From: WJKK01 sp964638225
GTDB taxonomy: Bacteria; Patescibacteriota; WWE3; UBA101185; UBA10185
Reading direction: 5' to 3'
Length of the DNA: 64,000 bases
Assembly (NCBI GenBank): GCA_964638225.1
Contig: CAZWYL010000001.1
Location: forward strand, 8,742-72,741
Part shown: in pieces, positions 9,501 through 17,787 of the stretch
Position numbering within the stretch: position 1 is the stretch's first letter
How the letters are laid out: each line of letters opens with the position of its first letter
Program-made: the position numbers and the translations under genes
The notes under the pieces: generated by a model
The model's input: the letters and a program-made list of their open reading frames with translations, nothing else
Databases searched by the model: none
What the model was told of the DNA's origin: nothing

Positions 9501-10253
9501 AATATAACGTTTCATCTGCATATATTCTGTATCACCCACTATAGAGAACTTTTCAATGTCTTCTATTTTCTTTCGAATAAGTTTGAAAATCTGTTCTTGC
9601 TCCTGCCATTCTTTTAAGCTCTTATTTCTTAGTGACTGTATTCGCTGCTTAAGTTTAAGTTCATGTTCTTTTTCTTTTATTTCGTCGCCTTTGAAAGCTT
9701 TTGCTTTTTCTTTAAATTCCTTCTTAATTTCCTCAATTTTTCTTTCTAAAGCTTCTTGGTGGTTTTTTTCTGCTTCCTGTAAATCATTCTCCACCATTGA
9801 AATGGCTTTTGCTCTCATTTCAGAATCAATAGAAACTGCAATAAAGGAAGAAAAATAAATCACCGAAGAGATTTTCCTGGGAGAAACATCCATTAGATAT
9901 GCTAATTTAGATGGGATACCCCTGAAAAACCAAACGTGTACTACCGGTGCGGCCAAATTTATATGACCCATACGTTCTCTTCTAATACGGGAATGTGCAA
10001 CTTCTACTCCACATTTATCACAAATAACCCCTTTGTAGCGAATTCCTTTGTACTTCCCGCAGTAGCACTCAAAATTTGTTGTGGGTCCAAATATCTTTTC
10101 ATCAAATAATCCACCTCGAACTGTTTTAAAAGTTCTATAGTTTATAGTTTCAGGCTTGGTAACCTCGCCGTATGACCACGAAAGTATTTCTTCACTAGAT
10201 GCCAAATATATTTTTAAGGCATCAAAATCTCTCAAAGCACTTAGATGTTTCAT
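6573..10253 (-). CDS. rpoC: DNA-directed RNA polymerase subunit beta'
   Basis: This is the catalytic beta' subunit. The start was placed at MKHLSALRDFDALKIYLA, one base after the rpoB stop; the longer open frame up to 10388 only reads out of frame through the rpoB tail. The product is 1226 residues, shorter than the 1400 of E. coli because it lacks the lineage-specific insertions. The N-terminal zinc ribbon is CYCGKYKGIRYKG...CDKCGVEV; the Mg-binding catalytic loop is YNADFDGDQMAVHLPL; the second zinc site is CGT...CETSRGICSVCYG; the trigger-loop region contains GEPGTQLTMRTFHTGG. There is a coiled-coil rich segment at about residues 150-250. Confidence 0.97.
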   Translation of the reverse strand: MKHLSALRDFDALKIYLASSEEILSWSYGEVTKPETINYRTFKTVRGGLFDEKIFGPTTNFECYCGKYKGIRYKGVICDKCGVEVAHSRIRRERMGHINLAAPVVHVWFFRGIPSKLAYLMDVSPRKISSVIYFSSFIAVSIDSEMRAKAISMVENDLQEAEKNHQEALERKIEEIKKEFKEKAKAFKGDEIKEKEHELKLKQRIQSLRNKSLKEWQEQEQIFKLIRKKIEDIEKFSIVGDTEYMQMKRYIDNFADMQIGAEAIEAILEDMDLDEIALELTEKLDSTKSKTKTKKLARRLNVVEQFRSSDISPTNMVMEVLPVIPADLRPLVQLEGGRFASSDLNDLYRAVINRNNRLKKLMEIGAPEVILRNEKRMLQESVDAFIDSSKQRNKRRSRRGRKELRSLADMVKGKQGTFRLNLLGKRVDYSGRGVIVNGPKLNLNECGIPKEMALELFKPFVLRGLMDKEFAPNIKSARRVLSARGPEVWETLEEVVEGHPVLLNRAPTLWRLGIQAFYPKLVEGDAIRLHLCVCSGYNADFDGDQMAVHLPLAEKAVEEAKDLMLSTQNLLNPSNSSPISVPNKTLLFGIYYMTSMDPKLDPVEKVFANKAELIYNKEILETVELRQLIKVLMDGEIVETTLGRIIFNEIVPESFGFINKDMPKKEVHELLTKAFREESLDVVIKLIDNIKDLGLEYGTNSGHSVSLSDIDIPEERDELIEKGKEAVAKIDKNFKRGLITRKEAQRLTEDTWIEVTSDVDSAVWDNLPEDNPVKVLVKSGSTRASRDQVKQIAGMRGLMTDPTGKIVPMPILGNYKNGLSGLEYFVGARGARKGLVDKGLKTADAGYLTRRLVDVSQDAIIREEDCGTDKSRKVKVGEKTVLQTFAERFSGRYLAEDVKKAKRVLFEKGTLLNQEILEEIEDSGVEEIFIRSPMSCETSRGICSVCYGLDLMSRKPVRVGAPVGVQAAQSIGEPGTQLTMRTFHTGGIAGKDITQGLPRVEEIVETRSPKTLSIMSEVTGTVKIEETGEERKILVVPTDGDKEDTVEYMVDPVSEITVEDGQLVSKGDKLTVGHLDLEKLMETVGVQDTQSYIVNQIQKVYASQGVSLNDKHIEVIVSKMFNNIEILDRGDTDLMQGETVTIDTFKEKNAEITAEGGDPAKGEQVLLGITKAALNTDSFLSAASFIYTSRVLTDAACSGKVDRLLGLKENVIIGNLIPTGERARLE

Positions 10254-10254
10254 A

Positions 10255-13200
10255 TTAATTTTCCTCCTTTTCTGAATTTTCTTCTTCTGTATCTTCCGTT
10301 TTGAAAAACTCCTTAGCAGCCTCCGCCTCATCAACGGTCTCTGTGAAAACCAATTCTCCCTCTTCCTCAGAGATTCCCTCTCTTTCATAAGTGATGGGTT
10401 CTAAACCTAAACCTAAACCGTTTAATTGCCTTACCATTAACTTAAATGTTTCGGGAACTGTAGACTCAACAATTGGAGTACCTTTAATAATGGAACTATA
10501 GGCTTTAGTTCTTCCGATAAGATCGTCTGATTTTATGGTAAGCATTTCCTTCAACGTATGTGCGGCACCATAAGCTTCCAAAGCCCAAACCTCCATCTCT
10601 CCCAGTCGCTGACCGCCAAATTGGGATTTCCCTCCCAAAGGCTGTTGCGTAACTAAGGAGTAAGGACCTGTGGAACGAGCGTGCATTTTTTCCTCGCTCA
10701 TATGAACTAATTTCAAAACGTAGGTCTCCCCTACAACTACCTTATGTTTAAAATACTCCCCTGTTCGACCGTCAACTAACTTAAATTTACCAGTAGCTGG
10801 AAGACCTGCTTCCTCTAGCTGTTTCACGATCTCTGCCTCCGGTACTATTTCCAAAGGCGGTACTAAATATCTTCTTCCAAGTTTTCTACCTGCCAACCCT
10901 AAAGGAGCTTCCAAAATCTGACCCATATTCATTCTCTTTAGCACAGCCTCAGAAGAGAAAACTACATCAACAGGAGTTCCATCTTCTAGATGAGGCATAT
11001 CAACTTCTGGAACAATAGCGGAGATAACACCTTTGTTACCATGTCTCCCTGCTAACTTATCACCTACACTAATTTTTCTTCTCTCTGCAACATATACAGT
11101 AATTTCTTCCAAAACACCTACAGTAAGTTGATCATTTTCTTCTCTAGTAACACGTTTGACACCAATTACCACACCATGAGTTCCGTGGGGCATCCTTAAA
11201 GATGTATCTCTAACTTCCTTAGCTTGTTCTCCAAAAATAGCGCGAAGCAGTCTTTCCTCCGCAGACAAGTCAACTTCACCTTTTGGGGCAACCTTACCTA
11301 CTAAAATATCTCCGGAATGAACTTCAGAGCCTGTCGTAACAATCCCATCCTCATCTAAATTCCTTAGAGCATGTTCTGAGACATTAGGTATATCAGCGGT
11401 TAGCTCCTCGGATCCAAGTTTGGTTTCAACAACAGAAATATCATAATCATTAATGTGAATAGAAGTTAAAGTATCATCCCTAACAAGACGATCAGAAACA
11501 ACAATACCATCCTCAAACTCATAACCTTCCCAAATCATATAAGCAACTTTTACGTTTGCACCAAGAGATATGTACCCACCATCCGACGCAGGACCTTCAT
11601 AAAGAATGTCTCCTTCTTTTATCTTTTGACCAGAAGCTACTTTAACATTCTGATTATAGTTCGTAGAAACATTAGATTTTACAAATTTATTAGGCTGATA
11701 GACAACTTCTTCCTTCTCCCCCTTATATTTCACTGTTACCTTATTAGAGTCAGCGTAAACTATTTCTCCATTTGATTTGGCTTTTGTAACTGCACCAGAA
11801 TTATCTGCGACTGGTTTTTCTATACCTGTTCCTACTATAGGTGCCTGAGGAACTATCAAAGGAACTGCCTGAGATAATTGCTGTGCAGCAACCAATGCTC
11901 TTGTAATATCATCATTAGAAAGGAAAGGAATTAAGCCTGCAGAAATTCCCACAATCTGCTTTGGAATAACCTCCATGTATTCTGCATTTGAAGTATTGCC
12001 CAGAAAAAATTCCCCGTGCAGCCTCAAAGGAACCTGATCATCAGTTATGTAACCTTTGTCGTCAATACTAACAGATGCGTCGGTAATATTTTTCTCCTCC
12101 TCATCATAAGCTGCCAGGTATTCCACTTCATTGGTTACTCGAACCCCTTTCTTATCTTTTTCCAATCTAATATAAGGAGTTTCAACAAATCCATATTCAT
12201 TCACCCTTGCATACATAGCCAGATAGTTTATTAAACCAATATTAGGGCCCTCCGGAGTTCTTACAGGACATATTCTTCCAAAAGAGGAGTAATGTACGTC
12301 CCGAACAGCCATACTTGCACGTTCTTTAGTTAAACCTCCGGGGCCTAAAACCGAAAGCCTGCGAATATGGGCTAAAGAGGTTAGTGGATTTTGTTGATCC
12401 TGAAACTGAGAAAGTCTCCCCGTGGCGAAAAAGCTCTGGACATTTGCAGTTACAGCTCTGGGCGAAATTAAACGTGAGGGATTGGGTAGCTCATCTCTGG
12501 GCTGAAGTGTCATTCTTCCTCGAACATTCCTTGCTAGTCTTAAAAATCCAACTCTAACCCTATTCTGTAAAAGTTCTCCCACACGGCGAACCCGACGATT
12601 ACCTAGATTATCAACATCAGTAACTTCACCAATGCCGTTATTTAACTGAATAACCCGAAAAAGTATACGTACAAGATCTTCCAATTGAAGCACCCTTCCC
12701 TGTAAAGTGTTGGGCACATTTAAATCTAAAGTTTGATTAAGCTTAAATCTTCCAACTTCTCCTAAGCTATAACGTTTAGGATTAAAGAAAGTTTCCTCAA
12801 CTAATTCTTTTGCATTTTCCAAAACAAGGGGCTCTCCCGGCCTGACTTTTCTGTAAATCTCTAAACAGGCTTCATCATAAGAGCTGGAAGGATCTTTTGA
12901 TAGAGATTTCTCTATATAGTTCATTTCCGGGTCTGTTTCTACTTCCGCAAAAGCATCCAAAATCTCATCATCTGTTTCTAAACCAAAAACACGAAGTAAA
13001 GTAGTTACCGAAAATTTTCTCCTTCTATCTATACGAACACTTATTAAACCTCTGCGTGAAGTAGTAAATTCTAACCAAGCTCCATGCTGCGGAAGTATTT
13101 TAGCACCCCCCAACAGCTGACCGGTAACAGAAGAAGCTTCCCCAGTAAAAAGTACACCTTCCGAACGGATGAGCTGATTTACTATTACTCTTTCCACCCC

Positions 13201-13554
13201 GTTAATTATAAAAGTACCTCTATCTGTCATAAGAGGCACATCCCCCATATATATTTCTTGAGATTTTTCCTCGCCGCTTTCCGGGTCCTTTAAGGTAGCT
13301 GTTAAATACCAGGGGGCATCATAAGTTCTACCTACCCTCAAAGCCTCCTCTATAGTAATATTTGGATCGTGCATTACAGAATCTGACATCTGCAGCACCC
13401 ACCCTCTTCCGGAGGTGTCTTCAATGGTTCCTAATTCATCCAATACCTCTTGAATTCCTTCCTTTAAAAACCACTCGTAAGATTCAAGCTGAACCGTAGA
13501 AAGATTAGGTAAAGGCAGGACGTTTTCTTTTTTCGAAAAGTTATATTCTTCCAT
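10255..13554 (-). CDS. rpoB: DNA-directed RNA polymerase subunit beta
   Basis: The beta subunit forms the other half of the active-site cleft. At 1099 residues it is compact and complete, from the N-terminal lobes to LMVRQLNGLGLGLEPI and an acidic tail. The rifampicin pocket reads RLSQFQDQQNPLTSLAHIRR and LSVLGPGGLTKERA: most contact residues (D516, H526, R529 and S531 in E. coli numbering) are present, while position 522 is Thr rather than Ser. The sequence RTPEGPNIGLI follows. The gene opens the rpoBC-str-S10 block behind a clear promoter at 13631-13659. Confidence 0.97.
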   Translation of the reverse strand: MEEYNFSKKENVLPLPNLSTVQLESYEWFLKEGIQEVLDELGTIEDTSGRGWVLQMSDSVMHDPNITIEEALRVGRTYDAPWYLTATLKDPESGEEKSQEIYMGDVPLMTDRGTFIINGVERVIVNQLIRSEGVLFTGEASSVTGQLLGGAKILPQHGAWLEFTTSRRGLISVRIDRRRKFSVTTLLRVFGLETDDEILDAFAEVETDPEMNYIEKSLSKDPSSSYDEACLEIYRKVRPGEPLVLENAKELVEETFFNPKRYSLGEVGRFKLNQTLDLNVPNTLQGRVLQLEDLVRILFRVIQLNNGIGEVTDVDNLGNRRVRRVGELLQNRVRVGFLRLARNVRGRMTLQPRDELPNPSRLISPRAVTANVQSFFATGRLSQFQDQQNPLTSLAHIRRLSVLGPGGLTKERASMAVRDVHYSSFGRICPVRTPEGPNIGLINYLAMYARVNEYGFVETPYIRLEKDKKGVRVTNEVEYLAAYDEEEKNITDASVSIDDKGYITDDQVPLRLHGEFFLGNTSNAEYMEVIPKQIVGISAGLIPFLSNDDITRALVAAQQLSQAVPLIVPQAPIVGTGIEKPVADNSGAVTKAKSNGEIVYADSNKVTVKYKGEKEEVVYQPNKFVKSNVSTNYNQNVKVASGQKIKEGDILYEGPASDGGYISLGANVKVAYMIWEGYEFEDGIVVSDRLVRDDTLTSIHINDYDISVVETKLGSEELTADIPNVSEHALRNLDEDGIVTTGSEVHSGDILVGKVAPKGEVDLSAEERLLRAIFGEQAKEVRDTSLRMPHGTHGVVIGVKRVTREENDQLTVGVLEEITVYVAERRKISVGDKLAGRHGNKGVISAIVPEVDMPHLEDGTPVDVVFSSEAVLKRMNMGQILEAPLGLAGRKLGRRYLVPPLEIVPEAEIVKQLEEAGLPATGKFKLVDGRTGEYFKHKVVVGETYVLKLVHMSEEKMHARSTGPYSLVTQQPLGGKSQFGGQRLGEMEVWALEAYGAAHTLKEMLTIKSDDLIGRTKAYSSIIKGTPIVESTVPETFKLMVRQLNGLGLGLEPITYEREGISEEEGELVFTETVDEAEAAKEFFKTEDTEEENSEKEEN

Positions 13555-13630
13555 TAAATTTTTAGAGACTCTAAGATTGTTATTTAAATCGAAACTTTCT
13601 CAGCAAAACAAGGTTTTTTGTACAGGAGAC

Positions 13631-13659
13631 AACTTAACACACCTATCCCAACGTGTCAA
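13631..13659 (-). promoter_or_regulatory. Promoter of the rpoBC-str block
   Basis: On the minus strand a perfect TTGACA is followed after 17 bases by TAAGTT with an extended TGT in front. The predicted start is near 13624, giving a leader of about 70 bases for rpoB. Confidence 0.75.
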
Positions 13660-13679
13660 CACGAATATTAGCATAACCA

Positions 13680-14291
13680 TTATAAAAAGCCAAGCCGTTC
13701 GAAAGGCCAAAAGCGGAAAACAACCCGACCTAAAATATTTTTTCCTTCTACAACTCCAAAAACCCGAGAATCAACTGAATTCTCCCTATTATCACCCATA
13801 ACAGCATATTCACCCTCTTTTAGTCTAATAGAACGCCCTTCTTTTAACTGAGGCCCCTCTACTGTACATGTATTTGGAGCCAGATAATCCTCTTCTAAAA
13901 TGAATTTCTTGCCGTTCCTATTTATATAAACTTCACAGTCCAGAATCTTTATTATGTCCCCGGGAATACCTACAATTCTTTTTATATAGTCAATCTTTGG
14001 CTTCCCCGGTGGATGTAGAATGACTACTTCTCCTCTCTCAAGAGGTTTAAACAACTTTGTAACCCTCTCCATCAATATTCGCTCACCAGACACAAAGGTG
14101 GGATGCATACTGGCACCATGAACTACTTCAGGCATGGCCACAAACTTGTACAAAAGAAATAGAACCAATAACGAACTAATGAAGCTCTCTACTAATTCTA
14201 AAATAAAACTCTTTTTATTTCCCTTTTTAGCCGCCTGCTTTCTGTTTATTTCTTTTTCCTCTGACACATTATCTTGAATCATCTCGTACAT
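13680..14291 (-). CDS. lepB: Signal peptidase I
   Basis: This membrane serine protease removes signal peptides from secreted proteins. One membrane segment is seen at about residues 32-50. The catalytic serine is in GASMHPTF (residue 61) and the catalytic lysine in YIKRIVGIPGD (residue 104); the C-terminal box is GDNRENSVDSR. At 203 residues it is of the short bacterial type. The listed start is the longest. The fourth codon is also ATG (14282) and lies seven bases after a TAAAAT box, so a leaderless start there is more likely. It is transcribed away from the TMTC-like gene. Confidence 0.92.
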   Translation of the reverse strand: MYEMIQDNVSEEKEINRKQAAKKGNKKSFILELVESFISSLLVLFLLYKFVAMPEVVHGASMHPTFVSGERILMERVTKLFKPLERGEVVILHPPGKPKIDYIKRIVGIPGDIIKILDCEVYINRNGKKFILEEDYLAPNTCTVEGPQLKEGRSIRLKEGEYAVMGDNRENSVDSRVFGVVEGKNILGRVVFRFWPFERLGFL

Positions 14292-14295
14292 TTTA
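14290..14295 (-). promoter_or_regulatory. -10 box for lepB (leaderless)
   Basis: TAAAAT on the minus strand, seven bases before the ATG at 14282. The transcript would begin on or one base before that start codon. Confidence 0.5.
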
Positions 14296-14411
14296 TCTGA
14301 ATCCTACTTAAAATCAAAACACTGGGTAACTGCTAACTGTCTGCATTAGTTATAACAAAAATATTGGCAAGCTCATAATCAACTGAGCTCAAAAGCTCGA
14401 CCTCTCTATTG

Positions 14412-14417
14412 TAAAAT
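14412..14417 (+). promoter_or_regulatory. -10 box for the TMTC-like gene
   Basis: TAAAAT eight bases before the ATG at 14426; the predicted mRNA has at most a 2-base leader. Confidence 0.45.
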
Positions 14418-14425
14418 AGAAATAC

Positions 14426-15856
14426 ATGAAGGAATTTCTCAGGAAAAACATAGGCTCAGAAATTAAACAACACTTACCCTTTTTGCTGCTTTTAAGCTTG
14501 TTATGCTGGGGTGTCTTCTTTACAGCCTTAAATAATGATTTTGTTTCAGACGACATACACCATTTCGTAAAGAATGACCAATATCACGACTTTAAAAACA
14601 TCATGAATATAAAGGAATTTACAGCAACAAAATTTACCTATGCTCTCTCATACAGTCTGTTTGGAATAAATCCTATCCCATTTCATGCGTTAGCAATTTT
14701 TATGCACAATCTGAACTGCATACTGGTCTTCTTCTTTGTACTTAAAGTTTTTAAAAAGCGGAAAGTTGCTTATATTTCTGCAGCTCTTTTCTGCACCCAT
14801 CCCCTTGTAACAGAACCTCTAAACTGGGTTTCGGCGAGACACTACCTTTCTAACACAACCATTATTCTCACTTGCGCATTCTTCTATATTAATTTCAGAA
14901 AGGAAGAGAAAAGAAAAAATTTATGGATATCTCTTGTTATCGCTGCTTTGGGTCTACTCCTAACAAGAAATCCTTGGACACTGACACTGCCTTTCTTCAT
15001 CCTTATTGTCGAATTATTTTTCCTAGATACCAAAATTAAAAGAAGGTTTTACCCAACATTCTATTTTGGTATAGCAATATTATTTGTTGGGATATATTTT
15101 TTCGGAAGAATTCAAGATCGTGTAGACTTTATGGGAAGTTCAATTCCGACAACTCCAGAATCAAGTCCGTCCTATATAAATCGAGTCACCTACACCACCA
15201 TGAGTGCGGCGAGACTGCTTTTTTACCCAAAGAAATTGTCTCTCTATCCAGAAGGGGAAAGAGTCTCTAATACTTTTTTACTTGGGGGCCAGCTGGTTCT
15301 TATCATTTCATTAATTTTATTTGTAACTTGGATAGTGCACGGAAAATACAAGAAAGCCGGAGTCTTAACTTCCATTTATATTTCCTTATTACCTGCATTT
15401 AGTCCGATACAAGTTTCTTGGTTCATTGCGGAACGGTACTTATACTTTGCTGTAATATTCTTTGCAATTTTCCTCAGCTCAATCATAGTCAAACTTGAAA
15501 AGACAGCTAAATTAAAGAATCTCGCTATATATATGACCCTGCTCATACTTGGGATTTATATATTTAGAGATATTAAAAGAGGAAGGGATTGGCAAAACAG
15601 AAAGAGCTTATGGGAAGCCACAGCCAGAACAAACCCTAACAGTGCAAGAGTATACAATAATTTAGGAGACGTTTACGCTTTAGAAGGAAATATGGAAAAA
15701 TCAATAGAGAACTTTAAAAAGGCAGTCGAAATTGATCCCCTCTATGCTGAAGCAATGTACAATCTAGGAAACACCTACATCCAAATAGGGGAAAATGAAA
15801 AAGGAGAAGAGATAAAAAATAAAGCCTTGGAACTAAATCCCACTATGTTAGAATAA
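14426..15856 (+). CDS. GT-C membrane glycosyltransferase with TPR tail (TMTC-like)
   Basis: A multispanning membrane protein of 476 residues with the layout of the TMTC/PMT group: an acidic first loop NDFVSDDIHHF, the membrane-edge motif HPLVTEPLNWVSARHYLSN, a later ERYLYFAVIFF segment, and at the C-terminus two tetratricopeptide repeats (from NPNSARVYNNLGDVYALEG to about residue 474). Members of this group are thought to transfer sugars from polyprenyl-phosphate carriers to proteins outside the membrane. The substrate is unknown here. The next gene follows after 7 bases. No Shine-Dalgarno is seen, and a -10 box lies right in front of the ATG. Confidence 0.75.
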   Translation: MKEFLRKNIGSEIKQHLPFLLLLSLLCWGVFFTALNNDFVSDDIHHFVKNDQYHDFKNIMNIKEFTATKFTYALSYSLFGINPIPFHALAIFMHNLNCILVFFFVLKVFKKRKVAYISAALFCTHPLVTEPLNWVSARHYLSNTTIILTCAFFYINFRKEEKRKNLWISLVIAALGLLLTRNPWTLTLPFFILIVELFFLDTKIKRRFYPTFYFGIAILFVGIYFFGRIQDRVDFMGSSIPTTPESSPSYINRVTYTTMSAARLLFYPKKLSLYPEGERVSNTFLLGGQLVLIISLILFVTWIVHGKYKKAGVLTSIYISLLPAFSPIQVSWFIAERYLYFAVIFFAIFLSSIIVKLEKTAKLKNLAIYMTLLILGIYIFRDIKRGRDWQNRKSLWEATARTNPNSARVYNNLGDVYALEGNMEKSIENFKKAVEIDPLYAEAMYNLGNTYIQIGENEKGEEIKNKALELNPTMLE

Positions 15857-15863
15857 TCTCTGT

Positions 15864-16340
15864 ATGCTTTTGACACCTCATACAGTTGTGGGCCTAGCAA
15901 TAGGTACAACAATACAAAACCCATATATAGCCGTACCTCTTTCTATTGCTTCTCATTTTGCAGGAGACCTTATGCCTCATTGGGATTTTTATTCCGGCAC
16001 AAAAAAAGAGGAAAGAATTGTGGGATGGAGACCTTTAGCATTAATGGCAGATTTAGCTCTAGGAATAGCTTTAGGATTGATTTTAACTTTATACGTTCTT
16101 TGGGTTATCAAATCTCCTCCATTAGCTGTGAATGTATTTTTATGCGGTGTAGCCTCTGTACTTCCAGATGCTTTGGAAGCGCCTTACATCTATATGAAAA
16201 ATGAGCCAAAACCGATAACATTTTTGGCTAGTATACAAAGCAAGTTGCAATTTCAAGCCCCATTACCTTGGGGGGTCATTTCTCAGCTTCTGATAATGGC
16301 TCTTTCTTTTCTGGTAATTTTAAGTTCACTAGGGCTATAG
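15864..16340 (+). CDS. Small membrane protein, YdjM-like hydrolase family
   Basis: A 158-residue protein with three or four membrane segments. It begins MLLTPHTVVGLAIG and contains SHFAGDLMPHWDFY, a pattern of His and Asp residues typical of the YdjM/LexA-regulated membrane-bound metal-dependent hydrolase family, followed by SVLPDALEAPYIY. Catalysis is unproven in that family. It lies 7 bases after the TMTC-like gene, and its last 65 bases overlap the end of the convergent wecA-like gene, which shows how packed the genome is. Confidence 0.6.
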   Translation: MLLTPHTVVGLAIGTTIQNPYIAVPLSIASHFAGDLMPHWDFYSGTKKEERIVGWRPLALMADLALGIALGLILTLYVLWVIKSPPLAVNVFLCGVASVLPDALEAPYIYMKNEPKPITFLASIQSKLQFQAPLPWGVISQLLIMALSFLVILSSLGL

Positions 16341-17787
16341 CAAAGAAAACGATTCCTATTCCCATCAGGATACTTTGAATAAAGGGTCTTTCGGCAGAAA
16401 ATAAGCTTAAACCTCCAAACAACAAAGTTACAAACCAGTAAAATAGAGCTATCTGTGGTACAGATAAACCCTGATCGATCAGCAAATGATGTAGGTGACC
16501 CCTATCTCCTTTAAAGGGATTCTTTCCCTGGATAATCCTTCTAATCAAGGTAACAAAGGCATCTAAGAAAGGTACCAGTAAAATTAAGATTGAAGTAATA
16601 ACTTTAGCCTGAGTTAAAATAGAGACTGCAGCTACAACAACACCTGCGGAAATTGCACCAAAGCCCCACATTAATTTTGAAGGAAACCAAGTCACTCCAA
16701 CTAATCCAAAACTTATACCAGCCGCAATTATTGCCATATGAGAATAACCCATCTGTATGGAAGTTATATTTTCATAACGAATTCCCAATAAAGCGAGAAA
16801 AATTAAAGCAATACCAACAATCCCACTGTACTGTCCATCCACACCATTAGACCAAGACAGTAAATTTAAGATCCAAACTATCCAAATTGTAGTAAAAAAC
16901 CAAGCAATAGGTTGAATAAAAATACTGCCTATGGAAAAATTTAATAAATCCAACCTAAAAACCCCATCTACAGGGTTTGGCAGAAAGAAAATCTTTACAT
17001 CAAAGAAGTAAAGCAAACTTACAAAAAACATTAACAAGCCCAGCCTTAACATAGGATTTTCTAAAAAACACAACTTTGAATCTGGGTGTGTATTCTGATA
17101 GTCGTCAAGAAAACCTAAAACAGCCAGCACAAAAGTAATAAATAAAACACCAATGATCTTCGTAGTCAATGGAACTAGAAGTAACGATAAAAGAATTAAT
17201 AAAGCTGTAAAAAATAATCCCCCTCCCCGTGCTGACACGTGTTCTAAAATCATGGCTGGATGGTCATGTTTATCTGGATCAGTAACTATCCCTAGAGACC
17301 CCATTAATTTCGTATACCATGGGGCAAATATTAAACAAATTATCAAGGATAAAGTAAAAAGCAAAATAAGCTGAATATAAACTCCTGGGATTAATGGTTC
17401 CGTAACTTTCAAGCTTATATTTGTGATTCTAAACAAAGAATAGGTTAAAAATACATTGCAGCTGAGTACAACAAAAGTTATCAACTTAGTACCAAAGCGA
17501 TAAAACTTAATACTTAAATAATAAAAAAATAAAAGACCAAAAAAGGAAATAAATAAAGAAATAGCCGGGATTATAAAAATGTTTTCTTTCGGCACAATCT
17601 GAGAATCGCCCCATAGGCGGGAGTAAAAAAGAGGAATCTGCTCTAGGAGTAAGTCAAAGCGGAAATTTAAATAAATCAATTGGACAAAGACCAAAATTAA
17701 ACTTCCCACAAAAAGAAAACTCCCAAGTTTCAAATCCTCCCTTTTTATTCGGTCTATAAATTTGTTTAAATCTTTAATCTTTATCAT
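16276..17787 (-). CDS. WecA-like polyprenyl-phosphate sugar-1-phosphate transferase with extra N-terminal membrane domain
   Basis: This protein probably starts lipid-linked glycan synthesis by moving a GlcNAc-type sugar phosphate onto undecaprenyl phosphate. The family signatures are FLDDYQ (226-231), NGVDG (314-318), FLDAFVTLIRR (407 onward) and GDRGHLHH (427-434); the HLHH motif favours the WecA branch over MraY. The protein is 503 residues because about 135 residues with roughly four membrane segments precede the usual domain; this extension is not recognised. Its start overlaps the stop of the GT2 gene by 4 bases (ATGA), so the two are translationally coupled and likely work on the same glycan. 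Confidence 0.82.
   Translation of the reverse strand: MIKIKDLNKFIDRIKREDLKLGSFLFVGSLILVFVQLIYLNFRFDLLLEQIPLFYSRLWGDSQIVPKENIFIIPAISLFISFFGLLFFYYLSIKFYRFGTKLITFVVLSCNVFLTYSLFRITNISLKVTEPLIPGVYIQLILLFTLSLIICLIFAPWYTKLMGSLGIVTDPDKHDHPAMILEHVSARGGGLFFTALLILLSLLLVPLTTKIIGVLFITFVLAVLGFLDDYQNTHPDSKLCFLENPMLRLGLLMFFVSLLYFFDVKIFFLPNPVDGVFRLDLLNFSIGSIFIQPIAWFFTTIWIVWILNLLSWSNGVDGQYSGIVGIALIFLALLGIRYENITSIQMGYSHMAIIAAGISFGLVGVTWFPSKLMWGFGAISAGVVVAAVSILTQAKVITSILILLVPFLDAFVTLIRRIIQGKNPFKGDRGHLHHLLIDQGLSVPQIALFYWFVTLLFGGLSLFSAERPFIQSILMGIGIVFFAIALVNLKLPEKKEPLSEAEK

Noticed and set aside
10254..10388. N-terminal extension of rpoC by 45 codons
   Set aside because: It reads through the end of rpoB in another frame; all beta' subunits start near the MKHLSALRDFD methionine.
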